The position numbers and the translations under genes were made by a program. A DNA stretch of 64,000 bases from Limnohabitans planktonicus II-D5. Its GTDB lineage: Bacteria > Pseudomonadota > Gammaproteobacteria > Burkholderiales > Burkholderiaceae_C. The notes beneath the pieces are model-generated. The model searched no databases and had not been told where the DNA came from. It saw nothing but the letters and a program-made list of their open reading frames with translations. This document shows, in pieces, positions 49,286-57,702 of the stretch (the stretch's first letter is position 1; each line of letters opens with the position of its first letter). Location: contig NZ_LFYT02000017.1 in NCBI RefSeq assembly GCF_001270065.2, positions 28,278 to 92,277 on the forward strand, read 5' to 3'.

Positions 49286-50129
49286 GCTGATCGACGGCCT
49301 TCACGCACACGCCCTCTACCGGGAAGGCTGTATGCCGGGGCCTGCGTCCCGCACTTTGGCGTGGCTTGAGCGGGTGCGCGCAGAGGTGGCAGGCCTGCCC
49401 GTCACCGGCTGGGAGGCATCTTGTCGCCTCAGCCCGCGCGGCATGGAGCCTTACCGCATCGGCACGGGCCTGTCGCCTTCGGCCTTGCCCTTGCCCCTGA
49501 TGGATTGGCTGCGCCCGCTGGCCTTGCCCGAAGCCGTGGCCGCCCGGGTGCGGCGATCAGCAGCTTTCATCAACCATGTTTATCTGGCGGTGGAGGAGGG
49601 GCCCGTCGGGGTGGTGCTCAAGCTGTACCTGGAGTTTCCGGTGCCCCAGTCGGGCCTGTTGATGGTGGGCTTGAAGTGGCTGCCGGAGCATCCCGAGGTG
49701 CCGGTGCGGGTCACCCGCTATACCCGCCGAGCGGGCCATACCCGCACCCAGGTGCTGGCACATCTGGGTGGGGCGGTGGATGACGCTGCCCAGGTGTTCA
49801 CGCCTCGCGCCCTGGCCGCCTGGGCGGTGGAGCTGGTCAACCAGCGCCTGGATCTGGACCGTCAGATGTTGCCCTGGATCGAGGTGCGCGAAGACGGCCA
49901 GAGCCAGCGTGAGGCGGATGACCTGAATTTCTATGGCACTGGCTTGCCGATTGCAGCTTTGGCGCCGGGCCTTGAGCGCCTGGGTGCTGCGTGGGGCCTG
50001 GCGACGGGTCCGCTGCAAGAGTGGCTGGCGGTGATGCAGGCTGTGGCGGTGGGGCACTTGTCGGTTGGCGTGCGCGAGGGGCGCGAGGCCTTCCTGACGG
50101 TGTACCACCCGGTCGCTGGGCGCACCTGA
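49278..50129 (+). CDS. Unrecognised protein, last gene of the exporter operon
   Basis: A 283-residue protein I cannot assign. The start is taken as GTG 49278, which overlaps the preceding stop by 8 nt and gives MTELIDGLHAHALYREGCMP; the longer open frame upstream lies inside the adaptor gene in another phase. It is predicted soluble: no signal peptide, no membrane helix. Visible features are a central hydrophobic beta-rich section (AAFINHVYLAVEEGPVGVVL, KLYLEFPVPQSGLLMVGLKW), an Arg-rich VRVTRYTRRAGHTRTQV, and a C-terminal helical part ending TVYHPVAGRT. The tight coupling to the exporter genes suggests a cytoplasmic accessory or chaperone for the giant protein (inference). Confidence 0.8.
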   Translation: MTELIDGLHAHALYREGCMPGPASRTLAWLERVRAEVAGLPVTGWEASCRLSPRGMEPYRIGTGLSPSALPLPLMDWLRPLALPEAVAARVRRSAAFINHVYLAVEEGPVGVVLKLYLEFPVPQSGLLMVGLKWLPEHPEVPVRVTRYTRRAGHTRTQVLAHLGGAVDDAAQVFTPRALAAWAVELVNQRLDLDRQMLPWIEVREDGQSQREADDLNFYGTGLPIAALAPGLERLGAAWGLATGPLQEWLAVMQAVAVGHLSVGVREGREAFLTVYHPVAGRT

Positions 50130-50310
50130 ACGTCCAAGGCGGACATCACTGTGGTTGTTGAAGTCCTTGCAACGGTTTGAGGATGATGGCTCCGGCCACG
50201 AAAAGTCTTCGAGGTACAAAGATGAAAGCCGCAGCTGAAGCTGCTGATCTGCTCTTCGGTTTGAAGCCACCCCAGGCGCACGTCATCGGGCAGACCTCAC
50301 ACGTCATGAC

Positions 50311-50545
50311 GAATTCACCACACAGCCTGACCCATAGCCCATTCCGTCATGGCCAACAGCTCGTTCGCAATGACGGGGGGGGCTCGAAATGACGGGGGTG
50401 GCTTTTCCGTCATTGCGAGGAGCTTGCGAAGCGGCAATCCAGCTATGTCGCCTGCAAAGGCATTGGTGCCGGGTTGACAGCAGTTGCTGGATTGCCACGC
50501 TTCGCTCGCAATGACGGGGGGAGGCTCGCAATGACGGGGGGCAGA
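50311..50545. repeat. Inverted copy of the ~110-bp palindromic element plus fragments
   Basis: A full copy spans about 50411-50517: CGTCATTGCGAGGAGCTTGC, GGCAATCCAGCTATG, an inner part, then TGGATTGCCACGCTTCGCTC-GCAATGACG. Its inner part is the reverse complement of that in the copies at 8.7-8.96 kb. A partial copy (CGTCATGGCCAACAGCTCGT ... CGCAATGACG) lies at about 50345-50380, and short tails TCGCAATGACGGGGG follow at about 50525. The rest of the gap 50130-50310 and 50546-50662 shows no gene. A TAAAAT (50649-50654) could be the -10 box for the riboswitch RNA. Confidence 0.8.
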
Positions 50546-50662
50546 GGCTCGCATTAGCCTGAGAGCTATTTGGGCTGTGCACTGGGTGAGAGGGCAGGTA
50601 CACGCCATGCATGAGGATCTTTGTTCGAGGCACCATGGTTTGACCGGTTAAAATCCGGGCCT

Positions 50663-50757
50663 TCCCAAGGAGCGTTGCAGCCCGCCGCCTTTCAGGCGCA
50701 GCAGGTCAGGCTTGGGGCCGTTCAATGTCTGAATGAACTTGCACAACGACGCTCACC
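50663..50757 (+). promoter_or_regulatory. S-adenosylhomocysteine (SAH) riboswitch
   Basis: The leader of metH carries the SAH riboswitch consensus in order: CCCAAGGAGCGTTGCAG, a variable hairpin (CCGCCGCCTTTCAGGCG), GTCAGGCTTGGGG, a second variable stem (GTTCAATGTCTGAATGAAC) and ACAACGACGCTCACC. The CTTCCCAAG/CTTGGGG pairing and the pairing of GAGCGTTG with CGACGCTC form the core pseudoknot-containing fold. This class turns on genes of methyl-cycle recycling when SAH accumulates, mainly in Beta- and Gammaproteobacteria. It ends 20 nt before the metH start, so control could act on the ribosome binding site (AAGGTGAG) or on early termination. Confidence 0.88.
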
Positions 50758-50777
50758 TGTAGCCCCAAGGTGAGTCT

Positions 50778-53528
50778 GTGTCTGTTGTCGCGTCTGAAAT
50801 TCTGTCTGTTCCTCCCATGAAGTTGTCCGGTCTGGAGCCTGTCTCCATCGGCACCGGGTCGCTGTTTGTCAACGTGGGCGAGCGCACCAACGTGACCGGC
50901 TCCAAGGCCTTTGCCCGCATGATCTTGAATGGCGAGTACGAGCAGGCTTTGGCCGTGGCGCGTCAGCAGGTCGAAAACGGTGCACAGGTGATTGATGTGA
51001 ACATGGACGAAGCCATGCTCGACAGCCAGGCGGCCATGGTGCGGTTTTTGAACCTGATGGCCGGTGAGCCCGACATCGCCCGTGTGCCGGTGATGGTGGA
51101 CTCGTCCAAATGGACCGTGATCGAAGCCGGTTTGCGTTGCATCCAGGGCAAGGGCATCGTCAACTCGATCAGCATGAAAGAGGGCTTGGATGAGTTCAAG
51201 CGCCAGGCCAAGTTGGTCAAGCGTTATGGTGCGGCCGCAGTGGTGATGGCGTTTGACGAAAAAGGCCAGGCCGACACCTACGAACGCAAGATCGAAATTT
51301 GCGAACGCGCTTACCGGGTGCTGGTGGATGAGGTCGGCTTCCCGCCCGAAGACATCATTTTTGACCCCAACATTTTTGCGATCGCCACCGGCATCGAAGA
51401 GCACAACAACTACGCGGTGGACTTCATCAACGCCACGCGCTGGATCAAGCAAAACCTGCCGGGTGCCAAGGTGTCGGGCGGTGTGTCCAACGTGAGTTTT
51501 TCATTCCGTGGCAACGACCCGGTGCGCGAGGCCATCCACACCGTGTTCCTGTACCACGCGATCCAAGCCGGCATGGACATGGGCATCGTGAACGCGGGCA
51601 TGGTTGGCGTGTACGACGACCTGGAGCCCACGCTGCGCGAACGGGTGGAAGACGTGGTGCTGAACCGTCGCCCCGATGCAGGTGAGCGTTTGGTCGAAGT
51701 GGCTGACAGCGCCAAAGGCGCGGCCAAAGACGAGAGCACCAAACTGGCTTGGCGCGGCACGCCCGATGCGCCCGTGAGCGTGGCGCAGCGCTTGAGCCAC
51801 TCGCTGGTGCACGGCATCACCGACTTCATCAGCGACGACACCGAAGAGGCCTACCAAGAGATTCTGGCCAAAGGCGGTCGCCCCTTGCATGTGATCGAAG
51901 GCCCGCTGATGGACGGCATGAACGTGGTCGGTGACCTGTTCGGCCAAGGAAAAATGTTCTTGCCGCAGGTGGTCAAAAGCGCTCGTGTCATGAAGCAGGC
52001 CGTGGCACATTTGCTGCCTTACATCGAGGCCGAAAAGCTTGCGCAAGAAGCGGCAGGCGAAGACGTGAAAGCCAAGGGCAAGATCGTGATCGCCACCGTC
52101 AAGGGCGATGTGCACGACATTGGCAAAAACATCGTCACGGTGGTTTTGCAGTGCAACAACTTCGAAGTGGTCAACATGGGCGTGATGGTGCCTTGCCACG
52201 AAATCTTGGCCAAGGCCAAAGAAGAAAACGCCGACATCATTGGCCTGTCGGGCCTGATCACGCCCAGCCTCGAAGAGATGCAGTACGTGGCGGCCGAGAT
52301 GGAAAAAGACCCCTACTTCCGCGAGCGCCAGATGCCGCTGCTGATTGGCGGCGCCACCTGCAGCCGCGTGCACACCGCCGTGAAAATCGCGCCAAACTAC
52401 ACCGGCCCCGTGGTCTATGTGCCCGATGCTTCGCGCAGCGTGGGCGTGGCGCAAGGTTTGTTGTCCGAGCAAGCGGCCAAGTTCATCGCCGACTTGAACA
52501 CCGACTACGCCAAGGTGCGCGAGCAACACGCCAACAAAAAGCAAACCCCCATGTGGACGCTGGCGCAGGCCCGCGCCAACAAAACGCCGATTGACTGGTC
52601 GCACGGCGTGCCCGCCGCACCCAAGTTCATCGGTCGCCGCGTGTTCAAAAACTACGACTTGGCCGAGATCGCGCAATACATCGACTGGGGTCCGTTCTTC
52701 CAGACCTGGGACTTGGCCGGGCCTTTCCCCGCGATCCTTGACGACGAAGTGGTGGGAGAGCAGTCGCGCAAGGTTTATGCAGACGGCCAAGCCATGCTGC
52801 AAAAAATCATCGACGGCCGTTGGGTCACGGCCAACGCCGTGCTGGGCCTGTACCCCGCTAACAGCGTGAATGACGACGACATCGCGCTCTACACCGACGC
52901 ATCACGCCAGCAAGTCGCCATGACTTGGCGCGGCCTGCGTCAACAAACAGAAAAGCAACGCATTGAAGGCGTGATGCGCCCCAGCCGCTGCCTGGCCGAT
53001 TTCGTCGCGCCGCAAGGCACAGCGCCAGACCATGTCGGCGTCTTCGCCGTCACCGCAGGCATTGGCGCCGACAAACGCGCCGCCGCTTTTGAAGCCGCGC
53101 ACGACGACTACAGCGCCATCATGCTCAAGTCTCTGGCCGACCGCCTGGCCGAAGCATTGGCCGAATGCCTGCACAAAAAAGTGCGCACCGACCTGTGGGG
53201 CTATGCCGCAACCGAGGCGCTGAGCAACGAAGAATTGATTGCCGAAAAATACCAGGGCATCCGCCCCGCACCCGGCTACCCCGCTTGCCCCGACCACAGC
53301 GCCAAACAAGCCATGTTTGACCTGCTGCAATGTCAGGACATCGGCATGGGTCTGACCGAAAGCTTGGCCATGACGCCTGCGGCCAGCGTGAGTGGTTTCT
53401 ACATCGCCCACCCCGAGGCGCAGTACTTCAGCGTGGGCAAAGTCGGTGACGACCAGGTGCAAGACTTGGCCCAGCGCAGCGGCGTGGAGGTCAAGGCCCT
53501 GCAGCGCCTGCTGGCCCCTAACCTCTGA
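50778..53528 (+). CDS. metH: Cobalamin-dependent methionine synthase, C-terminal half (MetH2)
   Basis: A 916-residue protein with the pterin-binding (about 15-290; [20 protein letters not shown]), cap (about 310-400), B12-binding (about 400-560; [10 protein letters not shown] with cobalt-ligand His446) and AdoMet reactivation domains (about 600-916; [12 protein letters not shown] near 831). It transfers the methyl group from 5-methyltetrahydrofolate via methylcobalamin. The N-terminal homocysteine-binding domain of full MetH (~1,200 residues) is absent; in many Burkholderiales it is a separate gene, usually adjacent, but it is not in this window. GTG 50778 is chosen because AAGGTGAG lies just upstream and the riboswitch ends before it; ATG 50817 is the alternative. 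Confidence 0.93.
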   Translation: MSVVASEILSVPPMKLSGLEPVSIGTGSLFVNVGERTNVTGSKAFARMILNGEYEQALAVARQQVENGAQVIDVNMDEAMLDSQAAMVRFLNLMAGEPDIARVPVMVDSSKWTVIEAGLRCIQGKGIVNSISMKEGLDEFKRQAKLVKRYGAAAVVMAFDEKGQADTYERKIEICERAYRVLVDEVGFPPEDIIFDPNIFAIATGIEEHNNYAVDFINATRWIKQNLPGAKVSGGVSNVSFSFRGNDPVREAIHTVFLYHAIQAGMDMGIVNAGMVGVYDDLEPTLRERVEDVVLNRRPDAGERLVEVADSAKGAAKDESTKLAWRGTPDAPVSVAQRLSHSLVHGITDFISDDTEEAYQEILAKGGRPLHVIEGPLMDGMNVVGDLFGQGKMFLPQVVKSARVMKQAVAHLLPYIEAEKLAQEAAGEDVKAKGKIVIATVKGDVHDIGKNIVTVVLQCNNFEVVNMGVMVPCHEILAKAKEENADIIGLSGLITPSLEEMQYVAAEMEKDPYFRERQMPLLIGGATCSRVHTAVKIAPNYTGPVVYVPDASRSVGVAQGLLSEQAAKFIADLNTDYAKVREQHANKKQTPMWTLAQARANKTPIDWSHGVPAAPKFIGRRVFKNYDLAEIAQYIDWGPFFQTWDLAGPFPAILDDEVVGEQSRKVYADGQAMLQKIIDGRWVTANAVLGLYPANSVNDDDIALYTDASRQQVAMTWRGLRQQTEKQRIEGVMRPSRCLADFVAPQGTAPDHVGVFAVTAGIGADKRAAAFEAAHDDYSAIMLKSLADRLAEALAECLHKKVRTDLWGYAATEALSNEELIAEKYQGIRPAPGYPACPDHSAKQAMFDLLQCQDIGMGLTESLAMTPAASVSGFYIAHPEAQYFSVGKVGDDQVQDLAQRSGVEVKALQRLLAPNL

Positions 53529-53549
53529 AACCTTTGGAAACTGCCCAAA

Positions 53550-53568
53550 CCTGTGCGCACTGCACAGG
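53550..53568 (+). terminator. Short hairpin after metH
   Basis: CCTGTGC-GCACT-GCACAGG forms a 7-bp perfect stem 21 nt after the metH stop and 58 nt before lemA. No T run follows, so it would be at best a weak or factor-dependent terminator. Confidence 0.3.
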
Positions 53569-53626
53569 CCGCAGAAGGTGGATGCGTTAAGCTTTTCCCT
53601 TGTTGTCACACTTGGAGAGATGCCAC

Positions 53627-54232
53627 ATGAACCGATTTGCCACCCGAGCCAGCGCCTGGCTCGCATCACTGGCCTTGGCCCTCAGCCTGACCGGCTGCGG
53701 CTACAACGATTTCCAGCGCCTGGATGAGCAGACCACTTCTGCCTGGTCCGAAGTGCTCAACCAATACCAGCGCCGAGCCGATCTGGTGCCCAACATCGTG
53801 GCCACCGTCAAGGGCGAAGCCAATTTTGAGCAGGAAACCCTGACCAAGGTGATTGAAGCGCGCGCCAAGGCCACGAGTTTTCAAATCACCCCCGAGGTGC
53901 TGACCAATCCCCAGGCGATGCAGCAGTTTCAGGCCATGCAGGGGCAACTTTCCAGCGCCTTGTCGCGTTTGATGGTGGTGTCGGAGCAGTATCCCAACCT
54001 CAAGGCCAACCAGGGTTTTGCCGATTTGCGTGTGCAGCTCGAAGGCACCGAAAACCGCATCACCGTGGCGCGCAACCGCTACATCGCTGCGGTGAAAGAC
54101 TACAACGTGTTGGCCCGCAGCTTTCCCACCAACTTGACGGCCAAGGTGTTCGGCTACGCGCCCAAGGCCAACTTCACGGTGGCCAACGAAGCGGCCATCA
54201 GCGCGCCACCCAAGGTGGACTTCGGCAAGTGA
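53627..54232 (+). CDS. lemA: LemA-family lipoprotein
   Basis: A 201-residue protein. The N-terminus MNRFATRASAWLASLALALS is followed by LTGCGYNDFQRLDE, a lipobox with Cys25, so it is probably a lipoprotein and not the single-helix LemA form. The LemA helical domain covers about 30-190 (AWSEVLNQYQRRADLVPNIV, ENRITVARNRYIAAVKDYN, VLARSFPTNL). Start 53627 has GGAGAG upstream. The stop overlaps the TPM gene start by 4 nt, forming the common lemA-TPM arrangement. The function is not settled; LemA proteins are linked with membrane-protein quality control or envelope stress. The other start in phase, 53600, would add nine residues and spoil the signal peptide. Confidence 0.92.
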   Translation: MNRFATRASAWLASLALALSLTGCGYNDFQRLDEQTTSAWSEVLNQYQRRADLVPNIVATVKGEANFEQETLTKVIEARAKATSFQITPEVLTNPQAMQQFQAMQGQLSSALSRLMVVSEQYPNLKANQGFADLRVQLEGTENRITVARNRYIAAVKDYNVLARSFPTNLTAKVFGYAPKANFTVANEAAISAPPKVDFGK

Positions 54233-55224
54233 TTCACACCCACATGCCCAAGTCTTGGCAAATCGGCCGGTTCGGCGGGAACAGCTTGACCAAAGGTTTG
54301 ACGCGGCTTGTGTTGAGCGCCATGGCTTGGGTCATCTTGAGCCTGTCGCCTGCTTGGGCCCAAACCCTCGTGCCAGTGCCGCCCCTCACCGCCCGTGTGA
54401 TGGACCAAACCGGCACCCTGTCCGCGGCCGATGTGGCGGCCCTTGAGCAGCAACTCAAGACCTTTGAACAGCAACGCGGCACCCAAATCGTGGTGCTTGT
54501 GCTGCCCAGCACCGCCCCCGAGGACATCGCCGACTTCACCCAGCGCCTGGGTGATGCCTGGAAAATCGGCCGCCGCCAGGTGGGCGATGGTTTGCTGCTG
54601 GTGGTGGCCCTGAATGACCGCCGTTTGCGCATTGCCCCGGCCAAGGCACTCGAAGGCGCGGTGCCCGACTTGGCGGCCCAACGCATCATTGACCAGGTGA
54701 TCACACCAGCCTTTCGCCGGGGGGATGTCGCGGGTGGCTTGCGTGAAGGATTGACGCACCTGCAAGCCCGCATCGAGGGCGAGGCTTTGCCCTTGCCCGA
54801 GACAGGCGTTCAAGGTGCCCAAACCGCTGGGGATGCCGGGGTGGATTGGCTCAATCTGGTCGTGTTGTTGCTGGTGGCTTTGCCGGTCGTGGCGGGCGTG
54901 CTGCGCCGGGTGCTGGGGCAGCGCTTGGGCGCATTGGCCAGCGGGGGCGTGGTCGGTGTTGTGGTTTGGAGCGTGACCGGTCTGCTCTGGCTAGGGGGCA
55001 TCGCCGCCATGCTGGGCCTGATGTCGGCGCTGTTCATGCAGGCCCTGCCCAGTGCTGCAGTGCGGCGCAGTCAGAGCCGTGGGCGTGGCGGTGATTTTTC
55101 CGGTTGGGGTGGCGGCCACGGTGGTCACGGCGGCTGGGGCGGGTCGGGTGGCTCCAGCGGCGGTGGGTTTTCGTCGGGCGGCGGTGGTGATTTTGGGGGC
55201 GGTGGTGCCTCCGGGAGCTGGTGA
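54229..55224 (+). CDS. TPM-domain membrane protein (YgcG type)
   Basis: A 331-residue protein: signal peptide ending SLSPAWAQ (about 45), a TPM domain (about 53-185; RVMDQTGTLSAADVAALEQQ, GTQIVVLVLPSTAPEDIADF, VGDGLLLVVALNDRRLRIAP), two transmembrane helices (about 207-225 and 232-262) and a Gly/Ser/Trp-rich tail (GGGHGGHGGWGGSGGSSGGG ...). This is the standard YgcG architecture. The GTG start overlaps the lemA stop (GTGA) and AAGGTGG precedes it; ATG 54244 is an alternative. The biochemical role is unclear: TPM domains have been linked to acid phosphatase activity in plants and to photosystem repair. Confidence 0.9.
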   Translation: MIHTHMPKSWQIGRFGGNSLTKGLTRLVLSAMAWVILSLSPAWAQTLVPVPPLTARVMDQTGTLSAADVAALEQQLKTFEQQRGTQIVVLVLPSTAPEDIADFTQRLGDAWKIGRRQVGDGLLLVVALNDRRLRIAPAKALEGAVPDLAAQRIIDQVITPAFRRGDVAGGLREGLTHLQARIEGEALPLPETGVQGAQTAGDAGVDWLNLVVLLLVALPVVAGVLRRVLGQRLGALASGGVVGVVVWSVTGLLWLGGIAAMLGLMSALFMQALPSAAVRRSQSRGRGGDFSGWGGGHGGHGGWGGSGGSSGGGFSSGGGGDFGGGGASGSW

Positions 55225-55225
55225 C

Positions 55226-55768
55226 ATGCGTGAATCGCTTCTGAGCTTTTGGGCACGTTGGTGGCGACACCGCTGGATGGACGAGCGCGCCGCCGAACGG
55301 GCGGTGCCCCCAGCCATGGCCGAGCAACTGCAGGCCCGGGTGAGCGCCAGCGAGGCGAGGCACAGCGGCGAAATCGTGCTGTGCGTCGAAGCGGCCTTGC
55401 CCAACAGCTATCTGTGGCGAGCGGGGCGCGAAGCACCCTTGCCTGTGGTGATACGCGAGCGTGCACTGTCGTGGTTTGGCAAGCTGCGCGTGTGGGACAC
55501 CGAGCACAACAATGGCGTGCTCATCTATATGCTGCTGGCCGAGCGCCGCGTTGAAATCGTGGCCGACCGGGGCATCAGTCGACATGTGCCCGATGCGCAC
55601 TGGCAAGCGGTGGTGCAGCATTTGGGTGAGCACTTGCAAATAGGCGACTTCGACAGCGGTCTCACGCAGGCCCTGCAAGAAGTCTCGGCGCTGCTGGTCC
55701 AGCACTTCCCGCTGCAGCCCGGTGAGGCGAATCCGGACGAGCTGTGCAACCGGGTGATTTGGGCCTGA
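55226..55768 (+). CDS. Second, short TPM-domain protein
   Basis: A 180-residue protein that begins 1 nt after the previous stop, with GGGAG 9 nt upstream. The TPM fold is recognisable from AEQLQARVSASEARHSGEIV, LCVEA, DTEHNNGVLIYMLLAERRVE, IVADRGISRHVPDAHWQAVV and LQIGDFDSGLTQALQEVSAL. It lacks a signal peptide and membrane helix, so this copy is probably cytoplasmic or membrane-associated through its Arg/Trp-rich N-terminus (MRESLLSFWARWWRHRWMDE). The lemA-TPM-TPM trio is a frequent operon in Burkholderiales. Confidence 0.88.
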   Translation: MRESLLSFWARWWRHRWMDERAAERAVPPAMAEQLQARVSASEARHSGEIVLCVEAALPNSYLWRAGREAPLPVVIRERALSWFGKLRVWDTEHNNGVLIYMLLAERRVEIVADRGISRHVPDAHWQAVVQHLGEHLQIGDFDSGLTQALQEVSALLVQHFPLQPGEANPDELCNRVIWA

Positions 55769-55833
55769 GCCCGGGGCCGGACCAGAACAAAGACCATCGA
55801 CACCCTGCGGGGTGGCAAGACCAAAGACTCAAC

Positions 55834-56904
55834 ATGCACAACTTCTGGACCGCCTGCGGCCACCAACACCTGACGCGCAACGCACGCGGCTGGATGAGTC
55901 CCACGCCCGACTACTGGCGCCTGTGGTTGCAGCGCCCCGAAATGGCGCTGGTGCCAGAATCGTGCAAGGAAGAAATTCGGCTGCATCAGGCCCTGTTGGA
56001 CAATCCTTTGATGCAGGTCGCACCCGCGCAACTCCAGGCCTTCAAGGACGACGATGCGCGTGAGAACTACGAACTGTTCCTGCGCTTTCGCAGCGATGTC
56101 GAAAGCGCCGGTTCGCTGGAATCGGCTTACATGGCCTGGCAGCACAGCGGCAATATTCAGCTGCCCCCGCTGTTCATCGACGTGGTGGTGCAGGCCATCG
56201 TCTGCAATGTGCTGGCCGATGAGCAAGACGCCTGGGTCTGGCGTGCCGCCGAGCTGCTGTTTCGCCGCCAGCGCATCACCATCGAAGGTGGCCGTGTGCT
56301 GTCTGGCGACAGCGACACGCTCGACACCCTGCAAGCCACTGGGGGGCTTGGTGAGATGGGCCGTTTGCTGATGGAAGGCGGCGCACCACTCAAAGCGGTC
56401 GATGTGAAAGTGCTGCACCCCGACAACGCCGAGCGCTACCTGGCGCAGCGCGAGGGCCTGGGCCGTTATGCCTTCTTGCTCGACATGACGCATGAACTGC
56501 AAAACCAGTTGCCGCACGGTTTGATTTTGAGCATGGTCAACGCCCGCTCAGGCCTCAAGGCCTTGTCGGTGGTGCTGGGCCGCTGGGTGCAACACTTTTT
56601 GGGTGTGGCCGTCAGCATCGAGCCGGTGCAAAAAGTCGATGACCCGGCTTGGCGCTGGCATGTGGGCCTGGACGCCACGGCCACCGCCTTGCTCAACGAC
56701 CTGTACCAAGGCACCGAGCTGTCAACCCAGCGCCAACAGCAACTCATCAGCCTGTTCAAACTGCGCTTTGACAACCCGCAAGACATGCGCGCAGATGTGC
56801 AGGGCAAGCCCGTCTATCTGGGCCTGGCCATGAACGAGCAGGGCTTGCTCAAACTCAAACCGCAAAATTTGTTGCTCAATTTGCCGCTGGCCCGCGAGGT
56901 CTAG
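55834..56904 (+). CDS. DUF6352-family protein
   Basis: A 356-residue protein of unknown function that I recognise as the DUF6352 type: N-terminal MHNFWTACGHQHLTRNARGW, the acidic ELFLRFRSDVESAGSLESAY and a C-terminal LLLNLPLAREV. There are no membrane segments. The start 55834 is chosen because the conserved family N-terminus begins with FWxxCG; the longer frame (from 55744) overlaps the TPM gene. It follows the TPM gene by 65 nt and is probably in the same operon. Its last bases are followed at once by the left border of REP array B. Confidence 0.8.
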   Translation: MHNFWTACGHQHLTRNARGWMSPTPDYWRLWLQRPEMALVPESCKEEIRLHQALLDNPLMQVAPAQLQAFKDDDARENYELFLRFRSDVESAGSLESAYMAWQHSGNIQLPPLFIDVVVQAIVCNVLADEQDAWVWRAAELLFRRQRITIEGGRVLSGDSDTLDTLQATGGLGEMGRLLMEGGAPLKAVDVKVLHPDNAERYLAQREGLGRYAFLLDMTHELQNQLPHGLILSMVNARSGLKALSVVLGRWVQHFLGVAVSIEPVQKVDDPAWRWHVGLDATATALLNDLYQGTELSTQRQQQLISLFKLRFDNPQDMRADVQGKPVYLGLAMNEQGLLKLKPQNLLLNLPLAREV

Positions 56905-56921
56905 TGATTCGGCCCTGTGAA

Positions 56922-57688
56922 GTTTTCAATGCGCAAAGATGTTGTAGGTCGGTGGTCGAAGACCCCGACATGGGCCTGTGCAGAACCCAATATTGTCGGA
57001 CTCTGCGAGTGCCGACCTACAGGGGACATGTTGTAGGTCGGTGGTCGAAGACCCCGACTGGGGCCTGTGCAGAACCGACAAACGTCGGACTCTGCGAGTG
57101 CCGACCTACGGGGGACATGTTGTAGGTCGGTGGTCGAAGACCCCGACATGGGCCTGTGCAGAACCGACAAACGTCGGACTCTGCGAGTGCCGACCTACAG
57201 GGGACATGTTGTAGGTCGGTGGTCGAAGACCCCGACAGGGGCCTGTGCAGAACCGACAAACGTCGGACTCCGCGAGTGCCGACCTACGGGGGACATGTTG
57301 TAGGTCGGTGGTCGAAGACCCCGACAGGGGCCTGTGCTAAAACCAAAAACGTCGGACTCTGCGAGTGCCGACCTACGGGGGACATGTTGTAGGTCGGCGG
57401 TCGAAGACCCCGACACGGGCCTGTGCAGAACCGACAAACGTCGGACTCTGCGAGTGCCGACCTGCGGGGGACATGTTGTAGGTCGGTGGTCGAAGACCCC
57501 GACAGGGGCCTGTGCAGAACCGACAAACGTCGGACTCTGCGAGTGCCGACCTACAGGGGACATGTTGTAGGTCGGCGGTCGAAGACCCCGACATGGGCCT
57601 GTGCAGAAACCCATCATGTCGGACTCTGCGAGTACCGACCTACGGGATGACATTGCTCACACATTTCAAACTTCAGCGTGCCGGATCA
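56922..57688. repeat. REP array B: eight tandem inverted-REP units, exact 89-bp period, with borders
   Basis: GTAGGTCGG recurs at 56944, 57033, 57122, 57211, 57300, 57389, 57478 and 57567, an exact 89-bp period. Each unit: GTAG plus hairpin GTCGG-(T/C)-GGTC-GAA-GACC-CCGAC, spacer around GGGCCTGTGCAGAACCGAC, hairpin GTCGGACTCTGCGAGTGCCGAC plus CTAC, and linker (A/G)GGGGACATGTT. Left border GTTTTCAATG is at 56922-56931; right border CACACATTTCAAACTTCAGC-GTGCCGGATCA is at 57658-57688. Units differ at only a few positions, which indicates recent amplification. Open frames through the array in several phases are repeat translations. It separates two convergent operons. Confidence 0.93.
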
Positions 57689-57702
57689 GTAACAAGCCGC
57701 CA

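Noticed and set aside
9161..50129. Searched for an ABC transporter or C39-peptidase ATPase in the exporter operon
   Set aside because: None found: the only Walker A motif in a transport-like protein is TGEGKT of the SecA-like protein, and no LSGGQ signature was seen.
50178..50392. 71-residue open frame upstream of the metH riboswitch
   Set aside because: It runs into the palindromic repeat and has no recognisable domain or ribosome binding site.
56944..57645. Regular 89-bp periodicity resembling a CRISPR array
   Set aside because: The whole unit is conserved, with no variable spacers. Each unit contains two hairpins with GTAG heads, and there are no cas genes.
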